A stretch of DNA of 64,000 nucleotides from Thermogemmatispora aurantia (GCF_008974285.1 NZ_BKZV01000007.1:124001-188000); one strand, 5' to 3'. Counted from the first letter of the stretch, positions 7,906 to 16,530 are shown. Notes: a model not told the origin generated them from the sequence alone. Numbers and translations are program-made.

Positions 7906-8988
7906 CTAGCCCCAGACCTCGTGCGCCACGCTGGCCACCAATTCCAGCTTGCGACGCTGGTCTTCGAGCGATAGGCGATTCCCTTCGATGGTAGAAGCGA
8001 ACCCACACTGCGGGCTAAGCGCCAGCCGCTCCAAAGGAATATAGCGCGTCGCCTCCTCGATACGCCGGCGCAGCTCATCGCGGCTTTCCAGCTGCGGCTT
8101 CTTCGTCGTCACCAGCCCTAAGACCACAAAGCGGTCCTCTGGCATATAGCGCAGTGGCTCGAAGCCGCCCGAGCGCTCATCGTCATACTCCAGCAGGAAG
8201 CGCTGGAAATGCGTCTTCTGGAAGATGCGAGCGATTGGTCCATAATCGCCGCTGGCATAAAACTTGCTTTGATTATTGCCGCGGCAGATATGGATACCGA
8301 ACGTAATTCCCGGATGGCCATCGATAATGGCGTTATCCAGCTCGATGCAGCGATCGATGAGCTTCTCGGGGTCGTTGCCGCGCTGGCGATAGCCCTCGCG
8401 GATCTGTGGATCGAGCAGGGCAGCGTACTGAGGGGCATCGATCTGGATATAGGTGCAACCCAGGCGGATCAACTCCTCGACTTCGCGGCGGGAGATATCA
8501 ACGATATCGGCGAGGTAGGCATCGAGCGTAGGGTAAGCGCCCTTCGACTTCTCGGGATCGTAGTAGGCCGCGGCCTGCTGGGCGCTAATCATGGTCACCT
8601 TACCAGCGTGCTTCTTGCGCGCACGCAGATAGACCCACTCTTCGCTGCACATGTTGCGGCGCCAGCGCAAGCGATCCACCACCACCGGGCGGCGCATGAC
8701 CAGCTCCTCGCCGCTCTCGTCGCGAAAAGGAATCGCCCAGCCGCCATACTTGTCAAAGCCGTCGAGGGCCTCGATGAGATGGCCGAAGAAGGCATAGCGT
8801 CGCTGCTCTCCATCGGTAATCACCTCGATGCCGGCCTCCTCCTGCAGCGCGATCGCCTCATCGACGGCTCGGTCCTCGATGGCCTTAAATTCGGCGGCGC
8901 TGATCGCTCCCGCCTCTAACTGCTGGCGCGCTTGATGGAGATAGGGGGGACGGAGCAAACTGCCGATTACTTCGCTATGGTAGACCAT
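7906..8988 (-). CDS. MetE-like zinc-dependent methyltransferase (core methionine-synthase fold)
   Basis: A 360-residue protein homologous to the C-terminal half of cobalamin-independent methionine synthase. All zinc ligands expected in MetE are present: H233 and C235 (GIHICRG), E267 (LLEYDD) and C328 (SPQCGF), together with DGEQRR at residues 59-64 and IQIDAPQYA. The N-terminal folate-tail domain of full MetE is absent. The enzyme could be a core methionine synthase or another alkyl/methyl transferase of the same fold, such as an epoxyalkane:CoM transferase-like enzyme or a demethylase linked to the nearby aromatic genes. AAGGAG is seven bases upstream. Confidence 0.8.
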   Translation of the reverse strand: MVYHSEVIGSLLRPPYLHQARQQLEAGAISAAEFKAIEDRAVDEAIALQEEAGIEVITDGEQRRYAFFGHLIEALDGFDKYGGWAIPFRDESGEELVMRRPVVVDRLRWRRNMCSEEWVYLRARKKHAGKVTMISAQQAAAYYDPEKSKGAYPTLDAYLADIVDISRREVEELIRLGCTYIQIDAPQYAALLDPQIREGYRQRGNDPEKLIDRCIELDNAIIDGHPGITFGIHICRGNNQSKFYASGDYGPIARIFQKTHFQRFLLEYDDERSGGFEPLRYMPEDRFVVLGLVTTKKPQLESRDELRRRIEEATRYIPLERLALSPQCGFASTIEGNRLSLEDQRRKLELVASVAHEVWG

Positions 8989-9428
8989 TGCGCTTCTCCT
9001 TCTTCATGCACTTCTCGTTCTTCTGACTCACTGACTGACCGCTCCCTCTGACCCAGAGTCGTAAGCGAGGGGGAGGGGTTTTCCGGCTGTCTCGGCCAGA
9101 CCCTGGCCAGGCAGCGGCTCTATCTCACCCGCCGCTCGCCGGGGGACTGGTGACCGGCGACGCGCCGTTCGGGGCTGGTCAGCGAATGCGGAAGGCGAAC
9201 AGCCAGCAACATCTCAGTCTGACCTGAATGAGCGGCAGGCGGAAAGCCACCGCCTCAGATCCTGTCTTGGGAGGCCCGATCAAGAAACGGAGCGGCCTGG
9301 AGCGCGGCAAGCCAAACCACTGTTTGGCCCGATAATCACATCAGCAACCAGTGGAGATCAGCGAGATAGTGACCAGCCAGGCCGATCACAGCAGATCAAG
9401 AGCGAGAGCGGCGTGCTCTTGCCCCCTG
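8989..9428. other. Intergenic region upstream of the metE-like gene
   Basis: I see no coding signal. A short CCAAACcactGTTTGG-type hairpin sits near 9310-9330 and GC-rich inverted segments near 9120-9180. I looked for SAM and cobalamin riboswitch landmarks on the minus strand because metE genes often carry them, and found none I could recognise. The promoter of the metE-like gene should be here. Confidence 0.3.
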
Positions 9429-10442
9429 TCAGAGAGGATCGAAGACAGGAGCTGGGGTCTGTCCACCCTGACCGGCCTGCACTGGCTCGATGACCGGCGT
9501 CCCGTAGGTCTTAAAGCTCTCTGGCAAGGCGCCGCCCCAATAGACGCCGCGCCCGCGCTGCTCGCGACGCCAGACAATCGGCTCCCAATCGGGAGCAAAA
9601 GCGAGGTAGCCGCCGGAGTAGACTTCGACCCGATTGCCGCCTGGCTCATACAGGTAGAGAAAGAACGCCTGCGAGACGTTATGGCGCGCTGGTCCCGCCT
9701 CAATAAAGATATCATGCTCTGACAGAATATCGGCGGCGCGTAGCACCTCCTCTCGGCTATCCAGCCAGTAAGCGATGTGATGCAGGCGCCCATGCGCGCC
9801 ACTGAAATCGCGCATATAGGCGATATCGTGAGTGAGCGGCGTCACACTGAGCCAGGCACCTTCCTCAGCACCGTTCTCCTCCGGTTGCAGTAGCTCGCGC
9901 AGACGGAATCCGAGCTGTTCCTGCAGGAAGAGGCGGTTGGGAGTGATATCGTAGCACATCAGGTTCACATGGTCGATGCGCTTCACACCCACACCGTGGC
10001 CGGTGAACTTCTGAGGCTGATTGTAGAGGCGGGAGCGTAGCTCTGCCGAGGCCAAATATTTTTGAGCCTCGTAGTACAGTTCCATGACATGCCCATCGGG
10101 ATCAGTAAAGCGGTAGGCGCGTCCGTGGCCGACATCGCCATCGATCCAGCCCTGGCCGTAGCCCTGAGAAGACAGCGCCTGAACGCGTCGTTCCAGAGCC
10201 TGGGGGCTGACCGTGCGCCATCCGACATGGCCGAGGCCGGCATGCGGGGCCTCAGTCAACTTGAGGGTACAGTGCTCGTAATCGCCGTAAGCGCGGAGGT
10301 AGACCGACTGGCCCTGGCGGTCGGTCACCGTCATCCCGAGCACCTCCGTGAAGAACCAGAGGCTCTCGGCAGGTCGAGGGGTAAGCAGCTCGACATGGCC
10401 CAGGTGGGCAACGTCCCTGATTGGCTCCTGAAAATCCGTCAT
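9429..10442 (-). CDS. Extradiol ring-cleavage dioxygenase (catechol 2,3-dioxygenase type)
   Basis: A two-module vicinal-oxygen-chelate protein of 337 residues, the usual length for type I extradiol dioxygenases. The C-terminal module carries the expected Fe(II) ligands H158 (RIDHVNLM), H222 (RLHHIAYW) and E273 (NRVEVYSGG), with spacing close to XylE. The N-terminal module (GHVELLTP to HVMELYYE) is the non-metal half. The start at 10442 has GGAG eight bases upstream; the frame is open further upstream but the extra residues are not protein-like. The carboxymuconolactone-decarboxylase gene precedes it on the same strand, so aromatic ring degradation is likely. The exact substrate cannot be told. 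Confidence 0.87.
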   Translation of the reverse strand: MTDFQEPIRDVAHLGHVELLTPRPAESLWFFTEVLGMTVTDRQGQSVYLRAYGDYEHCTLKLTEAPHAGLGHVGWRTVSPQALERRVQALSSQGYGQGWIDGDVGHGRAYRFTDPDGHVMELYYEAQKYLASAELRSRLYNQPQKFTGHGVGVKRIDHVNLMCYDITPNRLFLQEQLGFRLRELLQPEENGAEEGAWLSVTPLTHDIAYMRDFSGAHGRLHHIAYWLDSREEVLRAADILSEHDIFIEAGPARHNVSQAFFLYLYEPGGNRVEVYSGGYLAFAPDWEPIVWRREQRGRGVYWGGALPESFKTYGTPVIEPVQAGQGGQTPAPVFDPL

Positions 10443-10610
10443 AGGGCCATCTCCTCTCTTGGTTGCGGCATTGCAGCGCAGCGCGGCGGAGAACAGGCCC
10501 GGGCCTTGCCTGCGGCTGCGATAGGCCCCGTTCGCTGAGCACAGCGCGGAATAGAGACCGGTACCTGTGGCCGACAAGGCTCATCTCCTGCTCTGCCGTC
10601 TCGCGTCGCA

Positions 10611-11057
10611 TCAGCGTGGTTCCGACTCCTTTGAACCGTGCTGGTCCTCATCCGCGACCAGTTGCTGAAGAATTTGAGCGCCGAGGTTGCCGGCGGGCAA
10701 CCCGCGAAAGAGAAAAGCCAGATTGACCACCGCGTTGAGTTCTTCCCAGGTGGCGCCAGCGCGCCGGGCGGCGCGGGCATGCAGATGAGCCGCATCGGAG
10801 AGCAGCACCAGCAGCATGCCAAAGAGCATCAGCTGGGCTGTCTTCGTATCGAAGCAGGAGGGGTACATAGCGCGCCGGCGGATCTCTTCCTGGAGCAGAA
10901 GGAAATCGGGATCGAGGCGGGCTAGCAGATCAGTTCGGGCTTGAACACGCGGGGGAACAAAACCAATCAGCTCGGCATAGCGCTGGCGAAGCTCCGCCAG
11001 CTGCTCCTGGCTCAGCTTCAACTCAGGAAGCTGATCTCCCCCTTGAGAGTGGCTCAT
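10611..11057 (-). CDS. Carboxymuconolactone decarboxylase (CMD/AhpD) family protein
   Basis: A 148-residue helical protein with the CMD core in its C-terminal half: TAQLMLFGMLLVLLSDAAHLHARAARRAGATWEEL and LAFLFRGLPA. The CxxC pair of AhpD-type peroxidases is absent, so it is closer to the decarboxylase or hydrolase-like members. It lies 168 bases upstream of the extradiol dioxygenase on the same strand, which suggests a shared aromatic pathway. The specific reaction is not established by sequence. A start at 11057 gives MSHSQGGD with a distant AAGGAG. Confidence 0.72.
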   Translation of the reverse strand: MSHSQGGDQLPELKLSQEQLAELRQRYAELIGFVPPRVQARTDLLARLDPDFLLLQEEIRRRAMYPSCFDTKTAQLMLFGMLLVLLSDAAHLHARAARRAGATWEELNAVVNLAFLFRGLPAGNLGAQILQQLVADEDQHGSKESEPR

Positions 11058-11432
11058 ATGCGCGTCTCTTCTCCTTGCCCTTCAATGGGCTGACTGAAAT
11101 AGCCGGCCTGCATACGAGCGAGGCGAGCGTGTCTGTTTGTATACATGATACCATAAAATTGCAGGCAGACTGCACAGACTACAGACGAAAGCAGTAGATA
11201 GATAAACCCCGGCTGGTGCCGAAAAGACGCTCACGAGCCTGTCCGAGGGCAATAGCAGGGGCTGAAACCGGGGCTGGGGGGATCGACGTATTGGCTGCCA
11301 GATGCCCTCATGGGTACAAGGTTAGGTTGCTCAGACCCACAGGAAGAAAAGTCAGCGTCTTAAGGAGAGGGGCCAGCAGTAGGGGAAAAGCTCTGCTGAA
11401 AAGGCTCTGGCCTGGATGGAAGGAAGCAGAGC
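11058..11432. other. Divergent intergenic region with a GntR-like palindromic element
   Basis: This stretch separates the CMD gene (minus) from the KaiC-like gene (plus). Around 11136-11156 there is GTTTGTATACATGATACC, containing the self-complementary TGTATACA and overlapping likely AT-rich promoter sequence for the minus-strand genes. Such elements are typical of GntR-family operators, but no GntR gene is nearby. Nothing else stands out. Confidence 0.3.
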
Positions 11433-12329
11433 ATGGAAATGCGAGCTGAAAGTGAGCAGCGCAAAATTCTCAAAGAGAGTGTAGGCACCCTGGCCCACTT
11501 TCGTCCGGAGGTCCCTCAGATCAGCGGCATCCCTTCGGGGGTCGAAGGACTGGACGACCTCTTTTTTACCACCGGGCATGACGAAAGAGGGCAGCTTGTT
11601 ATCAAGCCGCTGGGAGGCTATCCCTCCGGCAGTGTCCTGCAGATCACTGGAGTGCCCGATAGTGGCAAGAGTCTAATGGTAGAGCAGTTTGCTATTAAGC
11701 AGGCTTCAATGGGCTATAGCTGCTGCTTTGTCACTGTCGAGCAGCCTGCTCCTTTTCTTATCGCTGGACTCCGCCAGCGCGCTCTTGCCCTTGGTGTCAA
11801 CGAGCAGCTAATCGAGGATCGCATCGTCATCATCGATGCGGCCAGTCATGCTCCGCTGCGTGAGGACCTGATGGCCCTGGGCGACACCCTGGCCTATGCC
11901 ATCAAGCAGTATCGTTGTCGCTCTGTCGTCATCGATTCGGTGACGGGCCTCTACGAGGCGCGAGAGATGCAGGCCAGGCAAATTGTCCGCTTCCTCTATC
12001 ATTTCCTGAAGAAGTGGCGCCAGACGGCTCTGCTCATCTCGCAGAAGCGTAGCAGTCACGAAGACATCAGCGCTGAGGCAGCGGGTGGCTATGCAGTCGG
12101 GCACATCGTTGATGGCACGCTGGTGCTTTCCAAGCGTGAGATCATGAGCGCCTATGATGAGCGCTGGTATCATCTACCCTTTGGCAGCGTCATTCGCCTC
12201 TTCCGAATCGACGGCTGTCGGGTAGCCGGCCATGATACGCGTGTTCACACGCTGGACATCAGCGAGGCTGGTCTGATCAAAGTTGGACCCCCAGTCACTC
12301 ATACGAAAGGAGGCCAAGAAGAAGCATGA
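11433..12329 (+). CDS. KaiC-like RecA-family ATPase (archaeal type)
   Basis: A single-domain KaiC-like ATPase of 298 residues. IPSGVEGLDDLF opens the domain as in KaiC and RadA-like proteins. Walker A is GVPDSGKS at residues 73-80, followed by CCFVTVEQP near residue 100 and a Walker B-like strand SVVIDSVTGLY near residue 167. The second KaiC domain and the phosphorylation Ser/Thr pair of clock KaiC are absent. GGAAGG lies nine bases before the ATG. Its stop overlaps the start of the following HTH gene by four bases (ATGA), so both proteins are probably made together. Relatives are known mainly from archaea and some thermophilic bacteria; a signalling or regulatory role is inferred. Confidence 0.8.
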   Translation: MEMRAESEQRKILKESVGTLAHFRPEVPQISGIPSGVEGLDDLFFTTGHDERGQLVIKPLGGYPSGSVLQITGVPDSGKSLMVEQFAIKQASMGYSCCFVTVEQPAPFLIAGLRQRALALGVNEQLIEDRIVIIDAASHAPLREDLMALGDTLAYAIKQYRCRSVVIDSVTGLYEAREMQARQIVRFLYHFLKKWRQTALLISQKRSSHEDISAEAAGGYAVGHIVDGTLVLSKREIMSAYDERWYHLPFGSVIRLFRIDGCRVAGHDTRVHTLDISEAGLIKVGPPVTHTKGGQEEA

Positions 12330-12955
12330 CAGTGCTAGAACATCCTCCCGTAGAGAAAGAGAAGGAAGTAGATAACAAGGCGCTGCGCATCTTCTTAAAA
12401 GCCCTGGAGATTACTGGAGGCCCGCGCAAGCTCTTTGAATATCGGCACCTGACCTGGCTACCTTCGCTGATGGAGGCGGCCTACGTCATCGTCCTCAGCC
12501 GGGATCACCAGAAAATGCAAGCTGACATTGCCAAGGAGCTGGGTCTTTCGCCGGCAACGGTCAAAAATATCCTTGTGGCTGACGAGCAGAAGGTGAAGGA
12601 GCGTCTAAAAGAAGAAATCGAGGGTGAAGAAGCGGGGCAGATCAAGACTCATGTGGCGGGAGGCCTGGCGAAGCTGGCCTATCAGGAGATCGCCCAGGGC
12701 CGCGACAATATTGATTTCCTCGTGAGCATGCTGCAGAGCTACCTGGGGGACCTGGCAGAGATTATCTGGCCACTTGAGGTCCTGAGCCGCATCAAAGGGC
12801 TAGATTTTCCCGTTGAGAAGGAGACTCTGGCCGCTCATCTCGGCGACCTCACCATCAGAGGGAAGCAGGCCAGAGAACTGCTTGACCACTTAAGCTATCC
12901 ACTGGCCTCGCCGGCGGCTCTCCTGCAAGAGCTTGCCCAGCAGCTGAGGAGCTGA
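12326..12955 (+). CDS. HTH-containing partner of the KaiC-like ATPase
   Basis: A 209-residue soluble protein translated from an ATG that overlaps the KaiC-like stop codon. Residues 65-83 (MQADIAKELGLSPATVKNIL) look like a helix-turn-helix, followed by a charged helix (DEQKVKERLKEEIEGEE) and a helical C-terminal domain with KLAYQEIAQGRDNIDFLVSML. Proteins of this kind are paired with KaiC-like ATPases in archaea, where they are described as KaiC-associated regulatory domains; I recall that relationship but cannot test it here. I infer a DNA-binding or adaptor protein controlled by the ATPase. Confidence 0.65.
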   Translation: MTVLEHPPVEKEKEVDNKALRIFLKALEITGGPRKLFEYRHLTWLPSLMEAAYVIVLSRDHQKMQADIAKELGLSPATVKNILVADEQKVKERLKEEIEGEEAGQIKTHVAGGLAKLAYQEIAQGRDNIDFLVSMLQSYLGDLAEIIWPLEVLSRIKGLDFPVEKETLAAHLGDLTIRGKQARELLDHLSYPLASPAALLQELAQQLRS

Positions 12956-13566
12956 GCGCTCGCCGCGCGGGCGAGGGTGGGAGATTCCGCCAGGCGACCC
13001 GTCCCGCTCTCGCCCTGGGCAGGCGTCATCATCGCCCACACGCAGCTTGGGCCATCTAGGGATCAATGCCACCTAGGTGTGATTCTGATTGTCAGACCTC
13101 TCTGGAAAAAGCGAGGCGGGGTTTGCCTCCAGGTCGCAAGGGCCTCTTGTCAATGACCCCTGGCTCAAGCCAGGGGCTTGCCCGCAGCCGCAGCGGCCCG
13201 GGCTTCCGGGCCACTTCGACAGCAGCCCACTGTCCCACAGGACAGGAGAGCACTGTGGGAGGGGATGACCCGCCTCCCCATGCGGTGTGAGGCGAAGCCG
13301 TCGCTGACCGACAGGCCAGTGCCTTTGGCCTCACGAGGAGCACGATACCATGAGAGAGGCTGCAATGTCTCCCCCTGGCGGAGAGCAAGCAGGGAGCCGC
13401 CTTCCTCCCCTGGATTCATCCAGGGGGCAAGAGCGGCACGTCTTTACGGATGAGAGGCCGGTCTGCTCTATCACGTTTGTCAAGCCTTGTTTTGTTGAGG
13501 AAGGGAGGCGGCGTTTGCGCTCCGTGGCTCAAGCCAGGGATCTCCACGCCGCTCTATTGATGAGCG
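12956..13566. other. Structured non-coding stretch with three related hairpins (possible IS200/IS605-type remnants)
   Basis: No protein gene is supported. Three hairpins share one design: CCCCTGGCTCAAGCCAGGGG at 13157-13176, CCCCTGGATTCATCCAGGGG at 13407-13426 and an imperfect TCCGTGGCTCAAGCCAGGGA at 13521-13540. The third is enclosed by an outer stem GCGGCGT/ACGCCGC at 13510-13550. A further GTGAGGC/GCCTCAC stem lies at about 13288-13340. Subterminal hairpins of this look are found at ends of IS200/IS605-family elements, including those carrying TnpB or IscB with guide RNAs. No transposase or nuclease gene remains, so I read this as decayed element ends or a miniature derivative. Confidence 0.4.
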
Positions 13567-14844
13567 ATGCGAATGATGCGCCAGAAGATTTCCCGACCGC
13601 GGATAGGCGCCTGGCTACAGCGGATAGGCAAGTCGTTGGTCTTCCTGGGCGTGATCTGCCTGGTAGGAGTGAGTATTGGCCTGATCATTGCCATCGTTGG
13701 TGGTTATCTTTGGGGATGGGAGTGGACTGGCGTCTCGTCCTATATCGGGCCAGTCCTCAAGCCAAACCAGCCATATCGACCGGAAAAGACTCTTTGGGAC
13801 TGGCTGCAGCTCTTAATCGCCCCTATCGTTCTCCTCTTGCTGGGGGTCGGCTTCGCCCAGTGGCAACAAAAGCGAGACCATACTATTCAGCAGCAGAGAT
13901 ATCAAGCGGACCAGGAACTTGCTCTTGATAATCAAAGAGAATCTGTCCTTCAGGATTATATCAATAAAATCTCAGAACTTTTGTTGGACAAACAATTGCG
14001 TTCGTGCTCAAAAGAGGCTGAGGCTCAGAAAATCGCCCGTGTCAGGGTATTGACGGTACTTCCGCGCCTGGATGCCAATCGGAAGAGAAGCGTTGTGCAA
14101 TTTCTCTATGAATCAGGCTTGATTAATCGAGAGAAGCCTGTGGTCGATCTAGCGAGCGCGGACCTGAGTGACGCCAACCTCAGCGATTTAAACCTGAGCG
14201 CGGCCAAGTTGAGCGGAGCTGATCTGCGGAGGGCAGATTTAAGCGATGCGAATTTGCGCAGAGCTGATCTGTGCGACTGTGATCTGCGCCGGGCCAACCT
14301 GCGCCGGGCTGACCTGAGCGATGCTCTGCTCCGCAATACCAATCTGATCAACGCCGATTTGCGCCGAGCAGATCTCAGCAATGCCTTTCTGGTCGCAGCA
14401 AGCCTTAATCGAGCGAATCTGAGCAATGCCAATCTCAGGCGAGCGGACCTGACGAATGCCTACCTGAGCGGAGCGGATCTGAGCGGCGCCAAGCTGAGCG
14501 ATGCCTACCTGAGCAGAGCCGATCTGCGAGGCGCTCGCTTGAGCGAGGCGGATCTGAGCAGAGCTGATTTGAACGAGGCGAACCTGAGCAGCGCCAATCT
14601 GAGTAAGGCTGACCTCTGGAAGGCCGTGCTGGTAGATGCCGATCTGAGAAAGGCCGATCTCGGGGGGGCTAACCTGCATGGGGCCGATCTGCAGCATGCT
14701 GACCTGCGGGAGGCCCGCCTTGCTGAGGCCGATCTCAGCGATGCCAATCTCCGTGGGGCCAATCTCTCCGCGGAACAATGGACTCAGGCCCGCTCGCTTG
14801 CCGGCACGGTTTTACCCGATGGCTCATTGAGTACGCAGAGCTGA
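13567..14844 (+). CDS. Membrane-anchored pentapeptide-repeat protein
   Basis: A 425-residue protein in two parts. The N-terminal third has two hydrophobic spans (about residues 22-50 and 82-100) followed by a charged coiled region with QWQQKRDHTIQQQRYQ. From about residue 195 to 415 there is a continuous run of A(D/N)Lxx pentapeptides (SADLS, DANLS, RADLR and similar), which form a right-handed quadrilateral beta-helix. Such tails act in protein-protein contacts or as DNA mimics; function here is unknown. The repeats also make long open frames on the opposite strand that are not genes. No clear ribosome site precedes the ATG, so the start is uncertain by a few codons. Confidence 0.85.
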   Translation: MRMMRQKISRPRIGAWLQRIGKSLVFLGVICLVGVSIGLIIAIVGGYLWGWEWTGVSSYIGPVLKPNQPYRPEKTLWDWLQLLIAPIVLLLLGVGFAQWQQKRDHTIQQQRYQADQELALDNQRESVLQDYINKISELLLDKQLRSCSKEAEAQKIARVRVLTVLPRLDANRKRSVVQFLYESGLINREKPVVDLASADLSDANLSDLNLSAAKLSGADLRRADLSDANLRRADLCDCDLRRANLRRADLSDALLRNTNLINADLRRADLSNAFLVAASLNRANLSNANLRRADLTNAYLSGADLSGAKLSDAYLSRADLRGARLSEADLSRADLNEANLSSANLSKADLWKAVLVDADLRKADLGGANLHGADLQHADLREARLAEADLSDANLRGANLSAEQWTQARSLAGTVLPDGSLSTQS

Positions 14845-14992
14845 GCTGCTTCCCCAGCGGGCGGTTCGGGATAGGCGCGATCCTGAGCAGTGAAAGAGAG
14901 GGCTGCCTCTCGCCTGAGTAAGAGCGGAGCAGCTTTCACCCAACCTGAGCAGGGGTAGCAGCGCAGACTGAGTGTGACAAAGGAGGTTCAGG

Positions 14993-16456
14993 ATGGCTAC
15001 ATCCGCGCATCTAGGAACTGGACCAGAGAAGGTCAGGACCAGTATTCCCTTTCGTCTGGATCGCCTTCCCTGGAGCCGCTGGCATTGGCTGGTCGTCATA
15101 TCGCTGGGGATCACCTGGATTCTCGATGGCCTGGAAGTGACCATTATTGGGTCGATTGCGGCTGTCCTGACAAATGCACGTACACTCAACCTATCAAGTG
15201 TTCAAGTTGCCTCGGCTGGTACAGCCTATCTGATTGGGGCAGTGCTTGGCGCCTTTGTCTTTGCGCGCCTGACCGATCGCTTCGGGCGAAAATTGCTGTT
15301 TTTAATCACTCTCAGTGTGTACCTCCTGGCAACAGTAGCCACCGCTTTTTCCTTCAACTTTCTCTGGTTTGCAGCCTGTCGTTTTCTCACGGGGACTGGC
15401 ATCGGCGGTGAGTATGCGGCGATCAACTCAGCCATTGATGAACTGATCCCTGCCCGGATGCGTGGTCAGGTTGACCTGGCGATCAATGGCTCCTGGTGGT
15501 TAGGCACTGCCGTTGGTGCCTTGCTCACTACTATTCTGCTTAACCCACATCTTTTTCCTGTGAACATTGGCTGGCGATTGGCCTTTGCACTGGGGGCCAT
15601 CCTGGGTCTGGGGGTCTTGCTGGTACGGCGTAATCTTCCTGAGAGTCCGCGCTGGCTCTTAATGCATGGACGTTTTGAGGAGGCAGAACGGATTGTAAGC
15701 CAGATTGAAAGCATCATAATTAAAGAGAAGCACCTGAGCATTCTGCCCGAGGTTTATGGAACGATCGAAATGCGTCCAGTGGGCATGGTAAGTCTGAAAA
15801 CGCTGATGCGTATCATGCTCAAGGATTACCCGACGCGCTCGCTGCTTGGTTTCTCCCTACTCGTTGGTCAAGCCTTCCTCTATAACGCCATCTTTTTCAC
15901 CTATGGCCTCGTGTTGGCACGCTTTTATCACGTGCCGGATGAGTCCATAGGCTTGTATCTGGTCCCGTTCGCGATTGGCAATTTCTTTGGCCCGTTGCTG
16001 CTGGGACGCTTCTTTGACACGCTAGGCAGGCGCAGGATGATTAGCTTTACCTATATCCTGCCGGGGGTGCTGCTGGTGCTCACTGGTTGGCTCTTTATGG
16101 AGGGGAGCTTAACGGCGGCCACTCAGACGCTCTGCTGGTCCGTCATCTTCTTCTTCGCCTCAGCGGGAGCCAGCTCGGCCTATCTGACAGTCAGCGAAAT
16201 CTTTCCCCTGGAGGTAAGGGCCCAGGCCATTGCCCTCTTTTATGCGGTTGGTACGGGGGCTTCAGCGGTGGCGCCGCTCCTCTTTGGTCTACTGATCCAG
16301 TCTGGCGAAGCCATCAATGTCTTCTTCGGCTACCTGCTGGGGGCCGTAGTCATGGCGGCTGCCGGAGGGGTCGAAATGGTTTACGGGGTTGATGCAGAGC
16401 GGCAATCGCTAGAGAAGGTGGCTCGTCCTGTTTCCGTGACTGAGTTCTCCGATTAA
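14993..16456 (+). CDS. Major facilitator superfamily transporter, sugar-porter-like
   Basis: A 487-residue protein with about twelve hydrophobic spans. The loop between spans 2 and 3 has DRFGRKLLF, span 4 has RFLTGTGIGGEYAAINS, and PESPRWLLMHGRFEEA follows span 6; all are typical of the sugar-porter and metabolite:H+ symporter groups. The ribosome site AAAGGAGG at 14979-14986 is nearly perfect and fixes the start, suggesting strong translation. It stands alone on the plus strand, converging with zwf. The substrate cannot be inferred; aromatic or organic acids are an alternative to sugars. Confidence 0.85.
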   Translation: MATSAHLGTGPEKVRTSIPFRLDRLPWSRWHWLVVISLGITWILDGLEVTIIGSIAAVLTNARTLNLSSVQVASAGTAYLIGAVLGAFVFARLTDRFGRKLLFLITLSVYLLATVATAFSFNFLWFAACRFLTGTGIGGEYAAINSAIDELIPARMRGQVDLAINGSWWLGTAVGALLTTILLNPHLFPVNIGWRLAFALGAILGLGVLLVRRNLPESPRWLLMHGRFEEAERIVSQIESIIIKEKHLSILPEVYGTIEMRPVGMVSLKTLMRIMLKDYPTRSLLGFSLLVGQAFLYNAIFFTYGLVLARFYHVPDESIGLYLVPFAIGNFFGPLLLGRFFDTLGRRRMISFTYILPGVLLVLTGWLFMEGSLTAATQTLCWSVIFFFASAGASSAYLTVSEIFPLEVRAQAIALFYAVGTGASAVAPLLFGLLIQSGEAINVFFGYLLGAVVMAAAGGVEMVYGVDAERQSLEKVARPVSVTEFSD

Positions 16457-16530
16457 GGGTATGGCGACTAGTGAGGTGACGGCAGGACCCTGGCCAGGCT
16501 AGCGCCCTGCCTGGAACCAGAGAGAGGAGA

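Noticed and set aside
8989..9428. Possible SAM or cobalamin riboswitch before the metE-like gene
   Set aside because: I searched the minus strand for the conserved cores and found neither the B12 box nor SAM-I junction sequence.
11433..12329. Circadian clock KaiC
   Set aside because: A single ATPase domain, no phosphorylation-site pair, and no kaiA or kaiB nearby.
14106..14778. Long open frames on the minus strand inside the pentapeptide-repeat gene
   Set aside because: They arise from the periodic repeat codons; the translations are low-complexity (LRSAR or IGLAQI type) and lack ribosome sites.
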